NCBI GenBank assembly: GCA_007859745.1
Contig: SMLU01000001.1
Span: 682,001-746,000 of the forward strand
DNA: 64,000 bases
Direction: 5' to 3'
Origin: Phycisphaerae bacterium RAS1
Lineage (GTDB): Bacteria > Planctomycetota > Phycisphaerae > UBA1845 > Fen-1342
A program made the position numbers and the translations under genes. The notes under the pieces were generated by a model that was not told the DNA's origin, did no database searches, and was given only the letters and a program-made list of their open reading frames with translations. This document shows positions 56,564-64,000 of this stretch, one piece after another (positions within the stretch are counted from its first letter, which is position 1; every line of letters begins with the position of its first letter).

Positions 56564-59500
56564 CTACCCGAGCAACACCGCCAGATCCTCGCGCGTCAGC
56601 TTGCTCAGTCTACTGTTGTCCTCATTGATGATCGCGGCCGCCAGATCGCGCTTGGACTGCTGCAGTTCCTGTATCTTCGCCTCGATCGTTCCGCGGGCGA
56701 TCAGTCGATACGCGATCACGGTTCGCGTCTGGCCGATGCGGTGGGTGCGATCGATGGCCTGGGCCTCGACCGCCGGGTTCCACCACGGATCGAGAATGAA
56801 GACATAATCCGCCGCGGTCAGGTTCAGTCCGACGCCGCCGGCCTTGAGGCTGATGAGGAACAGCTTGCAGTCGGGGTCGTTTTGAAAACGATCGACGCGC
56901 TTCTGGCGGTCGCGCGTCTTTCCGTCGAGGTATTCGTAGTCGACGCGGTCATGGTCGAGCGGCTCGCGCACCAGGCGCAGGAGCGAGGTGAATTGCGAGA
57001 AGACGAGGACTTTGTGCCCCTCTTCGCGCAGGTCGGCCAGCATCGGCAGCAGCCGCTCGAGCTTGGCCGCCTCGACGTCTTTTCGCTGCGGGTCGATCAG
57101 GGCCGGGTGACAGGCGGCCTGACGCAAGCGCAGCAGGGCCTCAAGGATGTGCATGCGCGACTTGTCAATGCCGACGTCGTCGATCTTCTGCATCAACAGG
57201 GCGCGATAGTGGTCGCGCAGCTCGGCGTAGATCTTTGACTGCGCCTCGCCCATTTCGCATTCGATCGTCTGCTCAACCCGCTGGGGCAGCTCCGTGGCAA
57301 CCTGCGACTTGGTGCGGCGCAGAATGAACGGCCGCAACGTTTTGTGCAGCAGTTGCAGCGATGGGGGGCGGTCGCCGCCCGGCGCCGCCGCGTCGCGCTC
57401 GTCTTCCGCCCGGAACGCCCGCCGAAACGCCTCCGACTTTCCGAGCATCCCGGGGTTCAGGAACTCGAAGATCGACCACAGGTCGCCCAGGTGGTTTTCG
57501 ACGGGCGTGCCCGAGAGGGCCAGCCGTTGCCGCGCGCGCAGCAAGCGGGCCGCCTTGGCGCTGAGCGATTGCGGGTTCTTGATGGCCTGTGCCTCGTCGA
57601 GCACGACATAGTCGAACTCGACGTCGCACAGCTTTTCAATGTCGCGCTTGAACGTCCCGTAGGTGGCCAGCACCACGTCGTGCGCCAGGATGGCGTCGTG
57701 CTGGTCGCGCCGCGAGACGCCCGAGAAGTCCAGCACGCGCAGGCCGGGTGCGAAGCGGCGCGCCTCGTTCATCCAGTTGAAGATCAGCGAGCGCGGCACG
57801 ATCACCAGCGACGGCCGGTCGCAGCCTTCCTCCTTGCGGTCGAGGAGCAGGCCGAGCACCTGGATCGTCTTGCCCAGCCCCATGTCGTCCGCCAGGCAGC
57901 CGCCCCAGCCGAATTCGCGCAGGAAGTGCAGCCAGCCCAGCCCCTCGCGCTGATAGAGCCGCAGCGTGCCCGTCAGGGCCACCGACTCGGTGCGCGCGGC
58001 GATACCGTCGAAGGACGCGAGCCTCTGCCGCGCGGCGCGGAATTGCTCGTCCACGCGGACCTCGGGCATAGCCGCGAGAAGGGCGTCAAGCAGCGCAACC
58101 TGCGAGCGCTCAAAACGCAGCTCGCCCGCATCCGCTCGCCCCAGTTCCAGCATCGCGCCGTGACGCGACAGCCACTCATCCGGCAGCATTCCCAGCGAAC
58201 CGTCGCCCAACCGCACAAACCGCTCACCCTTCCGTGCCGCCGTCAGAATCTCGGGCAGCGTCGCGGTTTGCCCGTCGAACTCGACCTCGCCGCTGACGCC
58301 AAACCAGTCGATCCCGCTGGTGACCAAGACGCTGATCCGGCCGGGTCTGCGAAACGCGCCCTGTTCGCCCAGAACGGTCCAGCCTTCGGCCATCAGCGTG
58401 CTCACGAGCTTCGGGACGGCCTTTTGCGTGATGCGCAGCGTGTCGTCGTACTTGTCACGCCGCGCGCCGACCCGCAGCGCCCGCTCATACAGCCCGGCCT
58501 CCGCGTCGCGCTGCCGCCGGATCACGCGCCGCGCCCCGACGTCAACGGCGCTGCCGCCCGGTGAGCCGGCGACCACCGTCAGTGCGTCGTAGCGGAAGTG
58601 GATCGCAGCCGTGCAATACGTGTCGCGGCCCTCGAACCCGAAACGCGGCGAGCGCGGCTTGGAAAGCGTCAGCGTCGGGCGCGGTGCGATGGAATCGACG
58701 ACGGCGTAACCCCACTCGGCCGGCAGCCGCAAGGCCGGAAAACGCTGCCGCCGGGCCAGGTGCTCGATCACGCGGCCGCGTTCGTCCCCGGGCAGCGCGA
58801 CCGGCTTGCGGTCTTTCCAAATACGGAGCCACTCGAAACAGTCGTTGGGATTGAAGCGGTGCAGCGCGCCGTGACGGAGGAACAGCCCCGGCGACCCGTC
58901 GATGAACGCCGTCACCTCGCGGACCGGCGCGCGCTCGTCTGCGCGGCAGAGAACCAGGTCGAGCAGATCGACGCCGTCGTCCACGGTCGCGGTGAGCGTC
59001 AACTCCCACGCGGGGCCGCCGTCCCAGGTCAGCGGCATGGCCGCGCCTGCCCGCCACGACCCGTAGAAGACGCGGCTGGTCGCGAAAAGCACGGGAAGCA
59101 GCGTGTCCCAGCTCGCGGCAGGCGGCGACCACAAGGCGGCGCTGCGCGGGTTACGGTAGGGATAGTAGGAGTAGTCGGCTTGCGGATCGGCGCCCAGCAA
59201 CAGGGCCGCAACCAGCCGGTCGTTAGGATCGGTCAGGCGCTGGATACTGTCAGTGGTGAGCGAGAAGGGCTTGGGCCTTCCCGGCTTGCCGTCGGCCCGC
59301 GGCTCCTGAAACTGGATTCCGATGACGAGACGATTCGCCTGCAGCGCCGACACAGAATCGACCAGGTACCGCGGCGCCACCGGAGAGGTTCCCTGTCGCG
59401 ATGGAGCGGAGACGTCGGCGCGGGGTCGATCCGGCATTTCGTCCAAAACGCGCTGCCACAACGGCGGCGGGGGCGGCGCGTCTGGCTTGGAGCTGGCCCT

Positions 59501-60004
59501 CGGCGCACGCGTGGCGCGAGGCGCGCCGCCGAGGATCAAGGACCGGAGTTCCTCCGGGAATCGGGAAATGAGAGTTTCAGCCAGACCGGCCGGCGCATCC
59601 GGCATGTCCGGCAGCGGCGTTAATTCGAGCGATACGTCTTCAGGCACGGTCGCCACGAGGTTCTGGTTTTCAATTGCGAGCAGCGCGGCCCAGATGTGCT
59701 TGCACGGTGCGGCGTGTTCATCAACGTAGGGACACGTGCAATCCGCCTCCAGCGATAGCGAATCCGGGGTTCGCTCGACGATTGCGATGTCGACGTCGTA
59801 CGTATCGCCCCCGGTCACCGTCGTCCGAAAGACGCTGTTCTCCTGAACGATCGTCCCCACGGCGCCCTGGCGAACGTAAAGTTCGCCCCGGTGCCGACTA
59901 TTGCTGGAGAAGCAACTTGAGAGACGAGACGTAAGCAACGCGAGGCTCCGCTGGCGTTGAGCTTCTGCTGCGCGCCGAACGCCCGCGCCGGCCGTCCGAG
60001 GCAC
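56564..60004 (-). CDS. SNF2-family helicase with SWIM zinc finger
   Basis: 1146 aa. Residues 89-103 form a SWIM finger (CTCPYVDEHAAPCKH). The C-terminal half is a complete SNF2 motor: Walker A DDMGLGKTIQVLG (about 708), DEAQAIKN, SGTPVENHLGDLWSIFEFL, VLVFSQFTSLLRL and the final THRIGQTRTVIAYRLI. It is a DNA translocase of the HepA/RapA-like bacterial Snf2 group. The region between (110-640) is family-specific. It is the last gene of a minus-strand run that includes mqnD. Confidence 0.92.
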   Translation of the reverse strand: MPRTAGAGVRRAAEAQRQRSLALLTSRLSSCFSSNSRHRGELYVRQGAVGTIVQENSVFRTTVTGGDTYDVDIAIVERTPDSLSLEADCTCPYVDEHAAPCKHIWAALLAIENQNLVATVPEDVSLELTPLPDMPDAPAGLAETLISRFPEELRSLILGGAPRATRAPRASSKPDAPPPPPLWQRVLDEMPDRPRADVSAPSRQGTSPVAPRYLVDSVSALQANRLVIGIQFQEPRADGKPGRPKPFSLTTDSIQRLTDPNDRLVAALLLGADPQADYSYYPYRNPRSAALWSPPAASWDTLLPVLFATSRVFYGSWRAGAAMPLTWDGGPAWELTLTATVDDGVDLLDLVLCRADERAPVREVTAFIDGSPGLFLRHGALHRFNPNDCFEWLRIWKDRKPVALPGDERGRVIEHLARRQRFPALRLPAEWGYAVVDSIAPRPTLTLSKPRSPRFGFEGRDTYCTAAIHFRYDALTVVAGSPGGSAVDVGARRVIRRQRDAEAGLYERALRVGARRDKYDDTLRITQKAVPKLVSTLMAEGWTVLGEQGAFRRPGRISVLVTSGIDWFGVSGEVEFDGQTATLPEILTAARKGERFVRLGDGSLGMLPDEWLSRHGAMLELGRADAGELRFERSQVALLDALLAAMPEVRVDEQFRAARQRLASFDGIAARTESVALTGTLRLYQREGLGWLHFLREFGWGGCLADDMGLGKTIQVLGLLLDRKEEGCDRPSLVIVPRSLIFNWMNEARRFAPGLRVLDFSGVSRRDQHDAILAHDVVLATYGTFKRDIEKLCDVEFDYVVLDEAQAIKNPQSLSAKAARLLRARQRLALSGTPVENHLGDLWSIFEFLNPGMLGKSEAFRRAFRAEDERDAAAPGGDRPPSLQLLHKTLRPFILRRTKSQVATELPQRVEQTIECEMGEAQSKIYAELRDHYRALLMQKIDDVGIDKSRMHILEALLRLRQAACHPALIDPQRKDVEAAKLERLLPMLADLREEGHKVLVFSQFTSLLRLVREPLDHDRVDYEYLDGKTRDRQKRVDRFQNDPDCKLFLISLKAGGVGLNLTAADYVFILDPWWNPAVEAQAIDRTHRIGQTRTVIAYRLIARGTIEAKIQELQQSKRDLAAAIINEDNSRLSKLTREDLAVLLG

Positions 60005-60025
60005 GCGGAGATTGTAACGGTCCGC

Positions 60026-60874
60026 TCAAATCACAAAATCCGGTTCTCCAATCGCCGGAACCAGCCCGGCCTTCGCGCCCTCGCCCAGCAGCCGCCGGAC
60101 AGCCTCGCGCCCGCGCTGCCCGTAATCGAGCGTCCACTGGTTGACGTACATCCCCACGAACCGATCCGCCAACCCCAGGTCCAGCCCGCGCCCGAAACGC
60201 AGCGCGTACTTCACCGCCTCATCGCGATGATCGAGGCTGTATTGAATGCTGCGACGGATGATCCCCGCGATTTCGCGGCAGGCGGCGTCGCCCAAGTCGC
60301 GGCGGATCGCGTTTCCGCCCAATGGCAGCGGCAGGCCGGTGCGCTGCTGCCACCAGACGCCCAGATCGACCACCAGGTGCAGGCCGTGCTTCTCATAGGT
60401 AAGCTGGCCTTCGTGGATGATCAGCCCGGCGTCGACCCGCCCCGCGACGACCTCGTCGGGAATCTGGTCGAACATCGTCACGCGCGGCGAAAACGCGGCC
60501 GACGGCCCGTCGCCGCGGCCCAGCAGAAGCTGCAGCACAAGATACGCCGTCGTCATTTTGCCCGGGATGGCGATCGTCCTGCCGCGCAGCTCTTCGATGG
60601 TCATGGGGCGAGAGGCGACGATCATCGGTCCGTAGTTGTCGCCCATGCTGCTGCCGCAGGAGGTAAGAGCATAGCGGGCGGCGACGTGCGGATAGGCGTG
60701 AATGCTGATCGCGGTGACTTCATACTCGCCGCGCATCGCGCGCTCATTGAGCGACTGAATATCGTCGAGGATGTGCTCGAAGTGGTACGGCCCGGGATCG
60801 ACGGCGCCGCAGGAAAGACCGTAGAACATGAAGGCGTCGTCGGGGTCGGGGCTGTGGGCCAGGCGAATCAGCAT
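60026..60874 (-). CDS. mqnD: 1,4-dihydroxy-6-naphthoate synthase
   Basis: 282 aa. MqnD cleaves cyclic dehypoxanthinyl futalosine to give 1,4-dihydroxy-6-naphthoate in the futalosine route to menaquinone. The N-terminus AHSPDPDDAFMFYGL is diagnostic. Further motifs are TAISIHAYP, DNYGPMIVA and GLIIHEGQLTYE. The length is normal. No other mqn gene is in the window. It lies 49 bp downstream of an epimerase gene. Confidence 0.93.
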   Translation of the reverse strand: MLIRLAHSPDPDDAFMFYGLSCGAVDPGPYHFEHILDDIQSLNERAMRGEYEVTAISIHAYPHVAARYALTSCGSSMGDNYGPMIVASRPMTIEELRGRTIAIPGKMTTAYLVLQLLLGRGDGPSAAFSPRVTMFDQIPDEVVAGRVDAGLIIHEGQLTYEKHGLHLVVDLGVWWQQRTGLPLPLGGNAIRRDLGDAACREIAGIIRRSIQYSLDHRDEAVKYALRFGRGLDLGLADRFVGMYVNQWTLDYGQRGREAVRRLLGEGAKAGLVPAIGEPDFVI

Positions 60875-60922
60875 GCGGCGGCTCCGAAGAAATCGACGCC
60901 GCGATTCTACCGGGTCCGGCCC

Positions 60923-61828
60923 TCACTCGCCGCCGGCGGCCGCCTCGACCAGCTCTCCCACGGTCTGCTCGAACTGCTCCCAGCCGCCGAATTCCATGCC
61001 CAGCGCCCGCAGCTTGTGCGTGTCGATCTGGTTCGCGGGTTTGCGCTGCTCGCCGACGATGTCGGCTGCGCTGCCGCTGATCGCCTTGGCGGTGGTGGCC
61101 ACATCCAACTCGGAGACATACAGGTCGTAGCAGTTGTAGGCCTCGCCGCTCACATGCTCGGCCGACAGCAACAGCTCCACCGCGCGGGCCACGTCGGCGG
61201 CGTGCACTTCCTTGCCGCCGCGGTGCACCGTGACCTGCTCGCCGCGGACGACCGCCTGCACCAGCTTGAACCACTTGCTGCGCTCGGGAGGCGTCGCGAG
61301 TCCATAGATGCCGGTCGGGCGCAGGGCGCAAATGGTCAGGCCGGCGCCCAGGCCGTAGCTGTGCACGAATTTTTCGAGGGCGGCCTTGTGGGCGCCGTAG
61401 TGGCTGGTGGGCCAGAGCGGGTGGGCTTCATCGAGCTTGCGGTCTTCGAGGATGCGCTCGTGCACGGCGCAGGTGGAGATGAAGACGATCCGCTTCAGGC
61501 GCGCGGCGCGGGCGGCCTCGAAGAGCTGGATACTGCCGACCACGTTTTTCTGCACGAATTCGAGCAGGTCGCCCTCGCCGCCGCGATATCCTCCGCCGGG
61601 GTGGTGCAGCGCGGCGTGGACCAGGGCATCGCAGCCGCTGAGCAGCGCGGTGGAGGCGGCGGCGTCGCCGAGCTGCCCGGGAAGCCACTCGATCGCCGCT
61701 TCGAAGGTGAAGCCGGTGCGGTTGCTCTCGGGCCGACTCCAGCAGCGGCAGGCGTGCCCGCCACTCGTGAGGTGGTTGACGATATAGCGGCCGAGAAAGC
61801 CGGTCGCGCCGGTGATGGCGATTTTCAT
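60923..61828 (-). CDS. NAD-dependent epimerase/dehydratase
   Basis: 301 aa extended SDR. It has GATGFLGRYIV for NAD binding, IVFISTCAVHERI before the active site and the catalytic YGAHK. The ending DTHKLRALGMEFGGWEQFEQT resembles sugar-nucleotide reductases. The specific substrate is unknown. It follows the selenoprotein gene by 48 bp on the same strand. Confidence 0.85.
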   Translation of the reverse strand: MKIAITGATGFLGRYIVNHLTSGGHACRCWSRPESNRTGFTFEAAIEWLPGQLGDAAASTALLSGCDALVHAALHHPGGGYRGGEGDLLEFVQKNVVGSIQLFEAARAARLKRIVFISTCAVHERILEDRKLDEAHPLWPTSHYGAHKAALEKFVHSYGLGAGLTICALRPTGIYGLATPPERSKWFKLVQAVVRGEQVTVHRGGKEVHAADVARAVELLLSAEHVSGEAYNCYDLYVSELDVATTAKAISGSAADIVGEQRKPANQIDTHKLRALGMEFGGWEQFEQTVGELVEAAAGGE

Positions 61829-61876
61829 TTTGCTCCCTCGACTGGATAACGGGCGGCGGCCGTCATTCGCCGCTCG

Positions 61877-62110
61877 CTACTTTGGACGTTTCATCGCCTC
61901 GAGCTTGCCCAGCACCTCGTCGTCCTCCGGAAACCGTCCGACTTCGTGCTTGCTGAAGATCAGCTTGCCGTTGGCCTTGACGTCAAAGATGCCGCCGCCG
62001 CTGGGTATCAGCTCCGCCTGCACGCCGAGCTCCGCCTTGATTTCATCCGCCAAACTGGCGGCCTTGGGGAAATAGTTTCACTGCGTGCAGTAGGTGATGG
62101 AAATCTTCAT
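61877..62110 (-). CDS. Rdx/SelW-family selenoprotein with in-frame UGA (Sec)
   Basis: 77 aa when the TGA at 62078-62080 is read as selenocysteine (residue 11). The frame reads MKISITYCTQ-U-NYFPKAASL, then ADEIKAELGVQAELIPSGGG and IFDVKANGKLIFSKHEVGRF, ending at a TAG. This is the small thioredoxin-like Rdx fold, with the redox motif CxxU in the place where cysteine homologues have CxxC. The SG-GGIFDV block is also family-typical. A short perfect stem-loop with a GUU loop follows 16 nt after the UGA (62047-62061). Conventional gene callers would miss the gene. Sec machinery must be encoded elsewhere. Confidence 0.88.
62047..62061 (-). promoter_or_regulatory. Candidate bacterial SECIS hairpin
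   Basis: CCGCCA-GTT-TGGCGG on the coding strand, beginning 16 nt after the UGA codon. Bacterial SECIS elements need an apical loop with GU at about this distance, and the loop here offers GU. No wider structure was calculated. Confidence 0.6.
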
Positions 62111-62193
62111 AACGGACTGCTCCAACAGTCAGAAGAAAGAAGGCCGGATTTCACAAGCCGGCCCGGAGATTATAGCTTTCGCCGCGAATGGAG

Positions 62194-63351
62194 TCACCGC
62201 GGCCGTGACGCGGGCTGGCTGGCCGGCGCGGGCGAACGGACGAAAGAAGGAAGATAGAACGGACGTCCTTGCGAGATGTGGTCGATCATGTCAAAGATCG
62301 CCGGCGACAGGAGGTCGGTGATCCGCGCCGCCGGGTAGCCCGCGGCCGAAAAATCCACCTGCGACCCCTGCTCGCGGTGGCAGGCGCTGCACGTCAGCGG
62401 CGTGGATCGTTTCAACGGATGGACGCGCGCCAACATCTCCTTTCGCTGCGCCTCGCCGACATCCCGGAACAGGGCGAGGTAGGCCCGAATCGCCTCCGAC
62501 GTTCCGGGGTGAGCCAGCATCGGACGACCGTCGCTCGCGCGAATCGCGAGCTTCGCTCCGTAGAGTCCGCGAAGCGACTTCTGGACCAGCTCGCGCGCCA
62601 CGGTCACCAGCCGCAGCAACTGATCGCTGCCGGGCGTCACCGCCGCCATGTGCGCCGCCATGCGCTGCAGGTTGGCGTCGCCGTCGGCGCGCTGCGCCGC
62701 GGCGCGCAACAGCGTCACGATCTCGCGCTGCTGCTCGATGTTCAGCGACGCTATCGGCGGCGCCTGGCCCTGCGGCCGCTCCTCCGCCTTGAGCAGAAAC
62801 GCCAGCGCCTCCAGCAGCGGCGGCGGTTCGCAGGCTTTCCCGGTCTGAAGGTCATACCAGGTCAGCGGCAGCGGCTGGGCTTCCGATTCAAAGTGGCACA
62901 CGCCGCAGTGCATCGTGGTGGCGTGCATGTTCAGAAACGCCCGCACTTCCTTGCGCTTGGCGTGCGGTAGCGGGGCGTGGCAGCCGCTGCGGGCGCAGTC
63001 GTTGAACTTGTCGGCCTGAATCCAGTTGTCAAAGCGGTGGTAATGGCTGGGCGGCGTGCGCGGGTTTTCGGTCGCCTGCAGGCCGACCCAGTCGGGCCGC
63101 GATCCGTGCAGCAGGCTTTCATCCAGCCGCTTGGGAAACTGGGTGACCGCCTTGGGGGCCGGCGCCGGGCGCAGCAGCGATTCGAGCAGGTACGAAAAGG
63201 CGTTCCAACTCACCCACAAAATGAGCAGCGCGAACGCGGCGGCGTACACGCGCTCGCCCACGTTGAGAGCGGCGCGGCCAACGCGCGCGGCGACTCGGGC
63301 GGCGAACTTCCCGAAGCTCTCGGGCGGCAGCTTGACGGGTTGGCTACTCAT
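62194..63351 (-). CDS. Membrane-anchored multiheme cytochrome c
   Basis: 385 aa. One N-terminal transmembrane helix (YAAAFALLILWVSWNAFSYLL) anchors a periplasmic domain. Heme-binding motifs are CARSGCH (variant CxxxCH), CGVCH and CSACH, so at least three hemes. Extra His residues (HYHRFDNW, HATTMHCG) may be distal ligands. The start overlaps the stop of the cytochrome b gene by 8 bp, so they form an electron-transfer complex. The C-terminus is Pro/Ala/Ser-rich. Confidence 0.85.
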   Translation of the reverse strand: MSSQPVKLPPESFGKFAARVAARVGRAALNVGERVYAAAFALLILWVSWNAFSYLLESLLRPAPAPKAVTQFPKRLDESLLHGSRPDWVGLQATENPRTPPSHYHRFDNWIQADKFNDCARSGCHAPLPHAKRKEVRAFLNMHATTMHCGVCHFESEAQPLPLTWYDLQTGKACEPPPLLEALAFLLKAEERPQGQAPPIASLNIEQQREIVTLLRAAAQRADGDANLQRMAAHMAAVTPGSDQLLRLVTVARELVQKSLRGLYGAKLAIRASDGRPMLAHPGTSEAIRAYLALFRDVGEAQRKEMLARVHPLKRSTPLTCSACHREQGSQVDFSAAGYPAARITDLLSPAIFDMIDHISQGRPFYLPSFVRSPAPASQPASRPR

Positions 63352-64000
63352 GGTGCGCCCCCTCGACGCGGACGCCCAGCTCCGCCGCAGCGGCCGCCAC
63401 CTGCTCCCCGTGCGCTTCGGCCATCTCGGCCTTGGGCGTCTGACCGGTGAACATGGCGGGAGAGAGCGGGAAGACGCCGGGCGCGAAGATGACGTTGAAG
63501 ATGTGCAGGATGCCGACGTGAATGACGGCCAGGAACGCCTCGTACGTGTGGGCGATCAGAGCCAGATTGAGGATGCGGCCGCTGAACAGGTGCGTGGCGA
63601 GCTGCTCGCCCCAGAGCATCAGCCCGGTGATGCCCAGCAGCGTCGTACCCCAGAAGACGCCGATGTACTCCAGCTTCTCCTTGAAGCTGAAACGCCCGAA
63701 CGTCGGCGGGTCGCGCCGCAGCAGGAGCAGGTACTTAAACAGTTGCAGCGCCTTGCGCCCGTCCTCCGGCGAGACCCACAGCGGCAGCGTCAGGATGGCC
63801 GTGAACCAGCTCATCGGCTGACCCTCGCGGCGGGCGGTCTTCATCCGCTTGCGCATGGTCCGCAGGACGTAGAGCATGTGCACCGCGAAGCCGGCGCACA
63901 GACAGATGCCGGCCCAGTGGTGAATGATCCGCGCCGTGCCCAGCCCGCCGAACCAGTCCACCAGCGTGCGGGCCCAATCGCGATCCACGAATTTCATCGG
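63344..64000 (-). CDS. Cytochrome b-type membrane subunit (5' end outside the window)
   Basis: At least 217 residues, and the frame stays open to the window edge (codon CCG at 63998-64000), so the Met at 63997 is probably internal. It has helices with paired His residues (RIIHHWAGICLCAGFAVHM, LNLALIAHTYEAFLAVIHVG, LHIFNVIFAPGVF), as in the formate dehydrogenase gamma/cytochrome b561-like group. It would pass electrons between quinol and the multiheme cytochrome encoded next to it. The last ~35 residues are a polar tail. Confidence 0.8.
   Translation of the reverse strand, partial: PMKFVDRDWARTLVDWFGGLGTARIIHHWAGICLCAGFAVHMLYVLRTMRKRMKTARREGQPMSWFTAILTLPLWVSPEDGRKALQLFKYLLLLRRDPPTFGRFSFKEKLEYIGVFWGTTLLGITGLMLWGEQLATHLFSGRILNLALIAHTYEAFLAVIHVGILHIFNVIFAPGVFPLSPAMFTGQTPKAEMAEAHGEQVAAAAAELGVRVEGAHHE

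Overview
The window is GC-rich and gene-dense with mixed gene orientation. It looks like a chromosomal segment of an uncultured member of the Planctomycetota, possibly Phycisphaerae-like. The clues are a type II secretion-style prepilin protein with an H-x-DG tail motif, secreted proteins with a dockerin module, an exosortase with a partner membrane protein, LpxK (Gram-negative lipid A), MqnD (futalosine menaquinone route) and many short palindromic and minisatellite repeats. The taxonomic call is an inference from gene content only; no rRNA is present.

Layout. 1-11.2 kb: sugar-nucleotide epimerase, LpxK, a secreted protein, a DinB / NRDE / DedA-ATP-grasp operon, XseA, an outer-membrane-type protein, a helical cytoplasmic protein and a membrane protein. 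11.2-21.4 kb: YgeW-type carbamoyltransferase with a PLP enzyme, a DUF6932 pair, a TrmJ-like methyltransferase, a family 2 glycosyltransferase, glycine decarboxylase GcvP carrying an in-frame insert, and a lipoprotein. 21.5-24.7 kb: a lower-GC cassette with DUF3037 and a HipA-like kinase that is split by an intact ISKra4-type insertion sequence. 24.6-34 kb: a locus with a Tes-like radical SAM enzyme, a small protein, a giant two-ATPase acyl-CoA dehydratase activase (PlsA-like) and an HgdB-like dehydratase. I infer a role in ether-lipid formation. 34-44.6 kb: GdhA, a leuS remnant, three exported surface proteins, DnaK, gene debris and a MoxR ATPase. 44.8-54.8 kb: exosortase, partner and CHASE2-cyclase operon, a release-factor-like protein, ArgS with in-frame repeats, tRNA-Glu, a prepilin protein and an exported superoxide dismutase. 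54.7-64 kb: a membrane glycosyltransferase, SNF2 helicase, MqnD, an epimerase, a selenoprotein (Rdx/SelW type, in-frame UGA) and a multiheme cytochrome c with a cytochrome b.

The most unusual theme is repeats. At least ten families of short palindromes and several minisatellites lie between genes, often directly after stop codons, and also inside essential genes in frame: ArgS (two), GcvP (two), the PlsA-like activase (four). One GcvP insert holds a complete REP-associated tyrosine transposase (RAYT) domain with its HUH pair and Tyr. It is flanked by palindromes headed by GTAG, the tetranucleotide known at the foot of RAYT-recognised REP hairpins. Several stem families with different sequences share this GTAG foot. 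This resembles the Rickettsia palindromic elements in coding genes, but here a candidate mobilising enzyme sits in the same reading frame as its host enzyme.

Start codons were moved downstream of the longest open frame where signal peptides, ribosome binding sites or family alignment support it. Calls are from reading the sequence; no database search was run.
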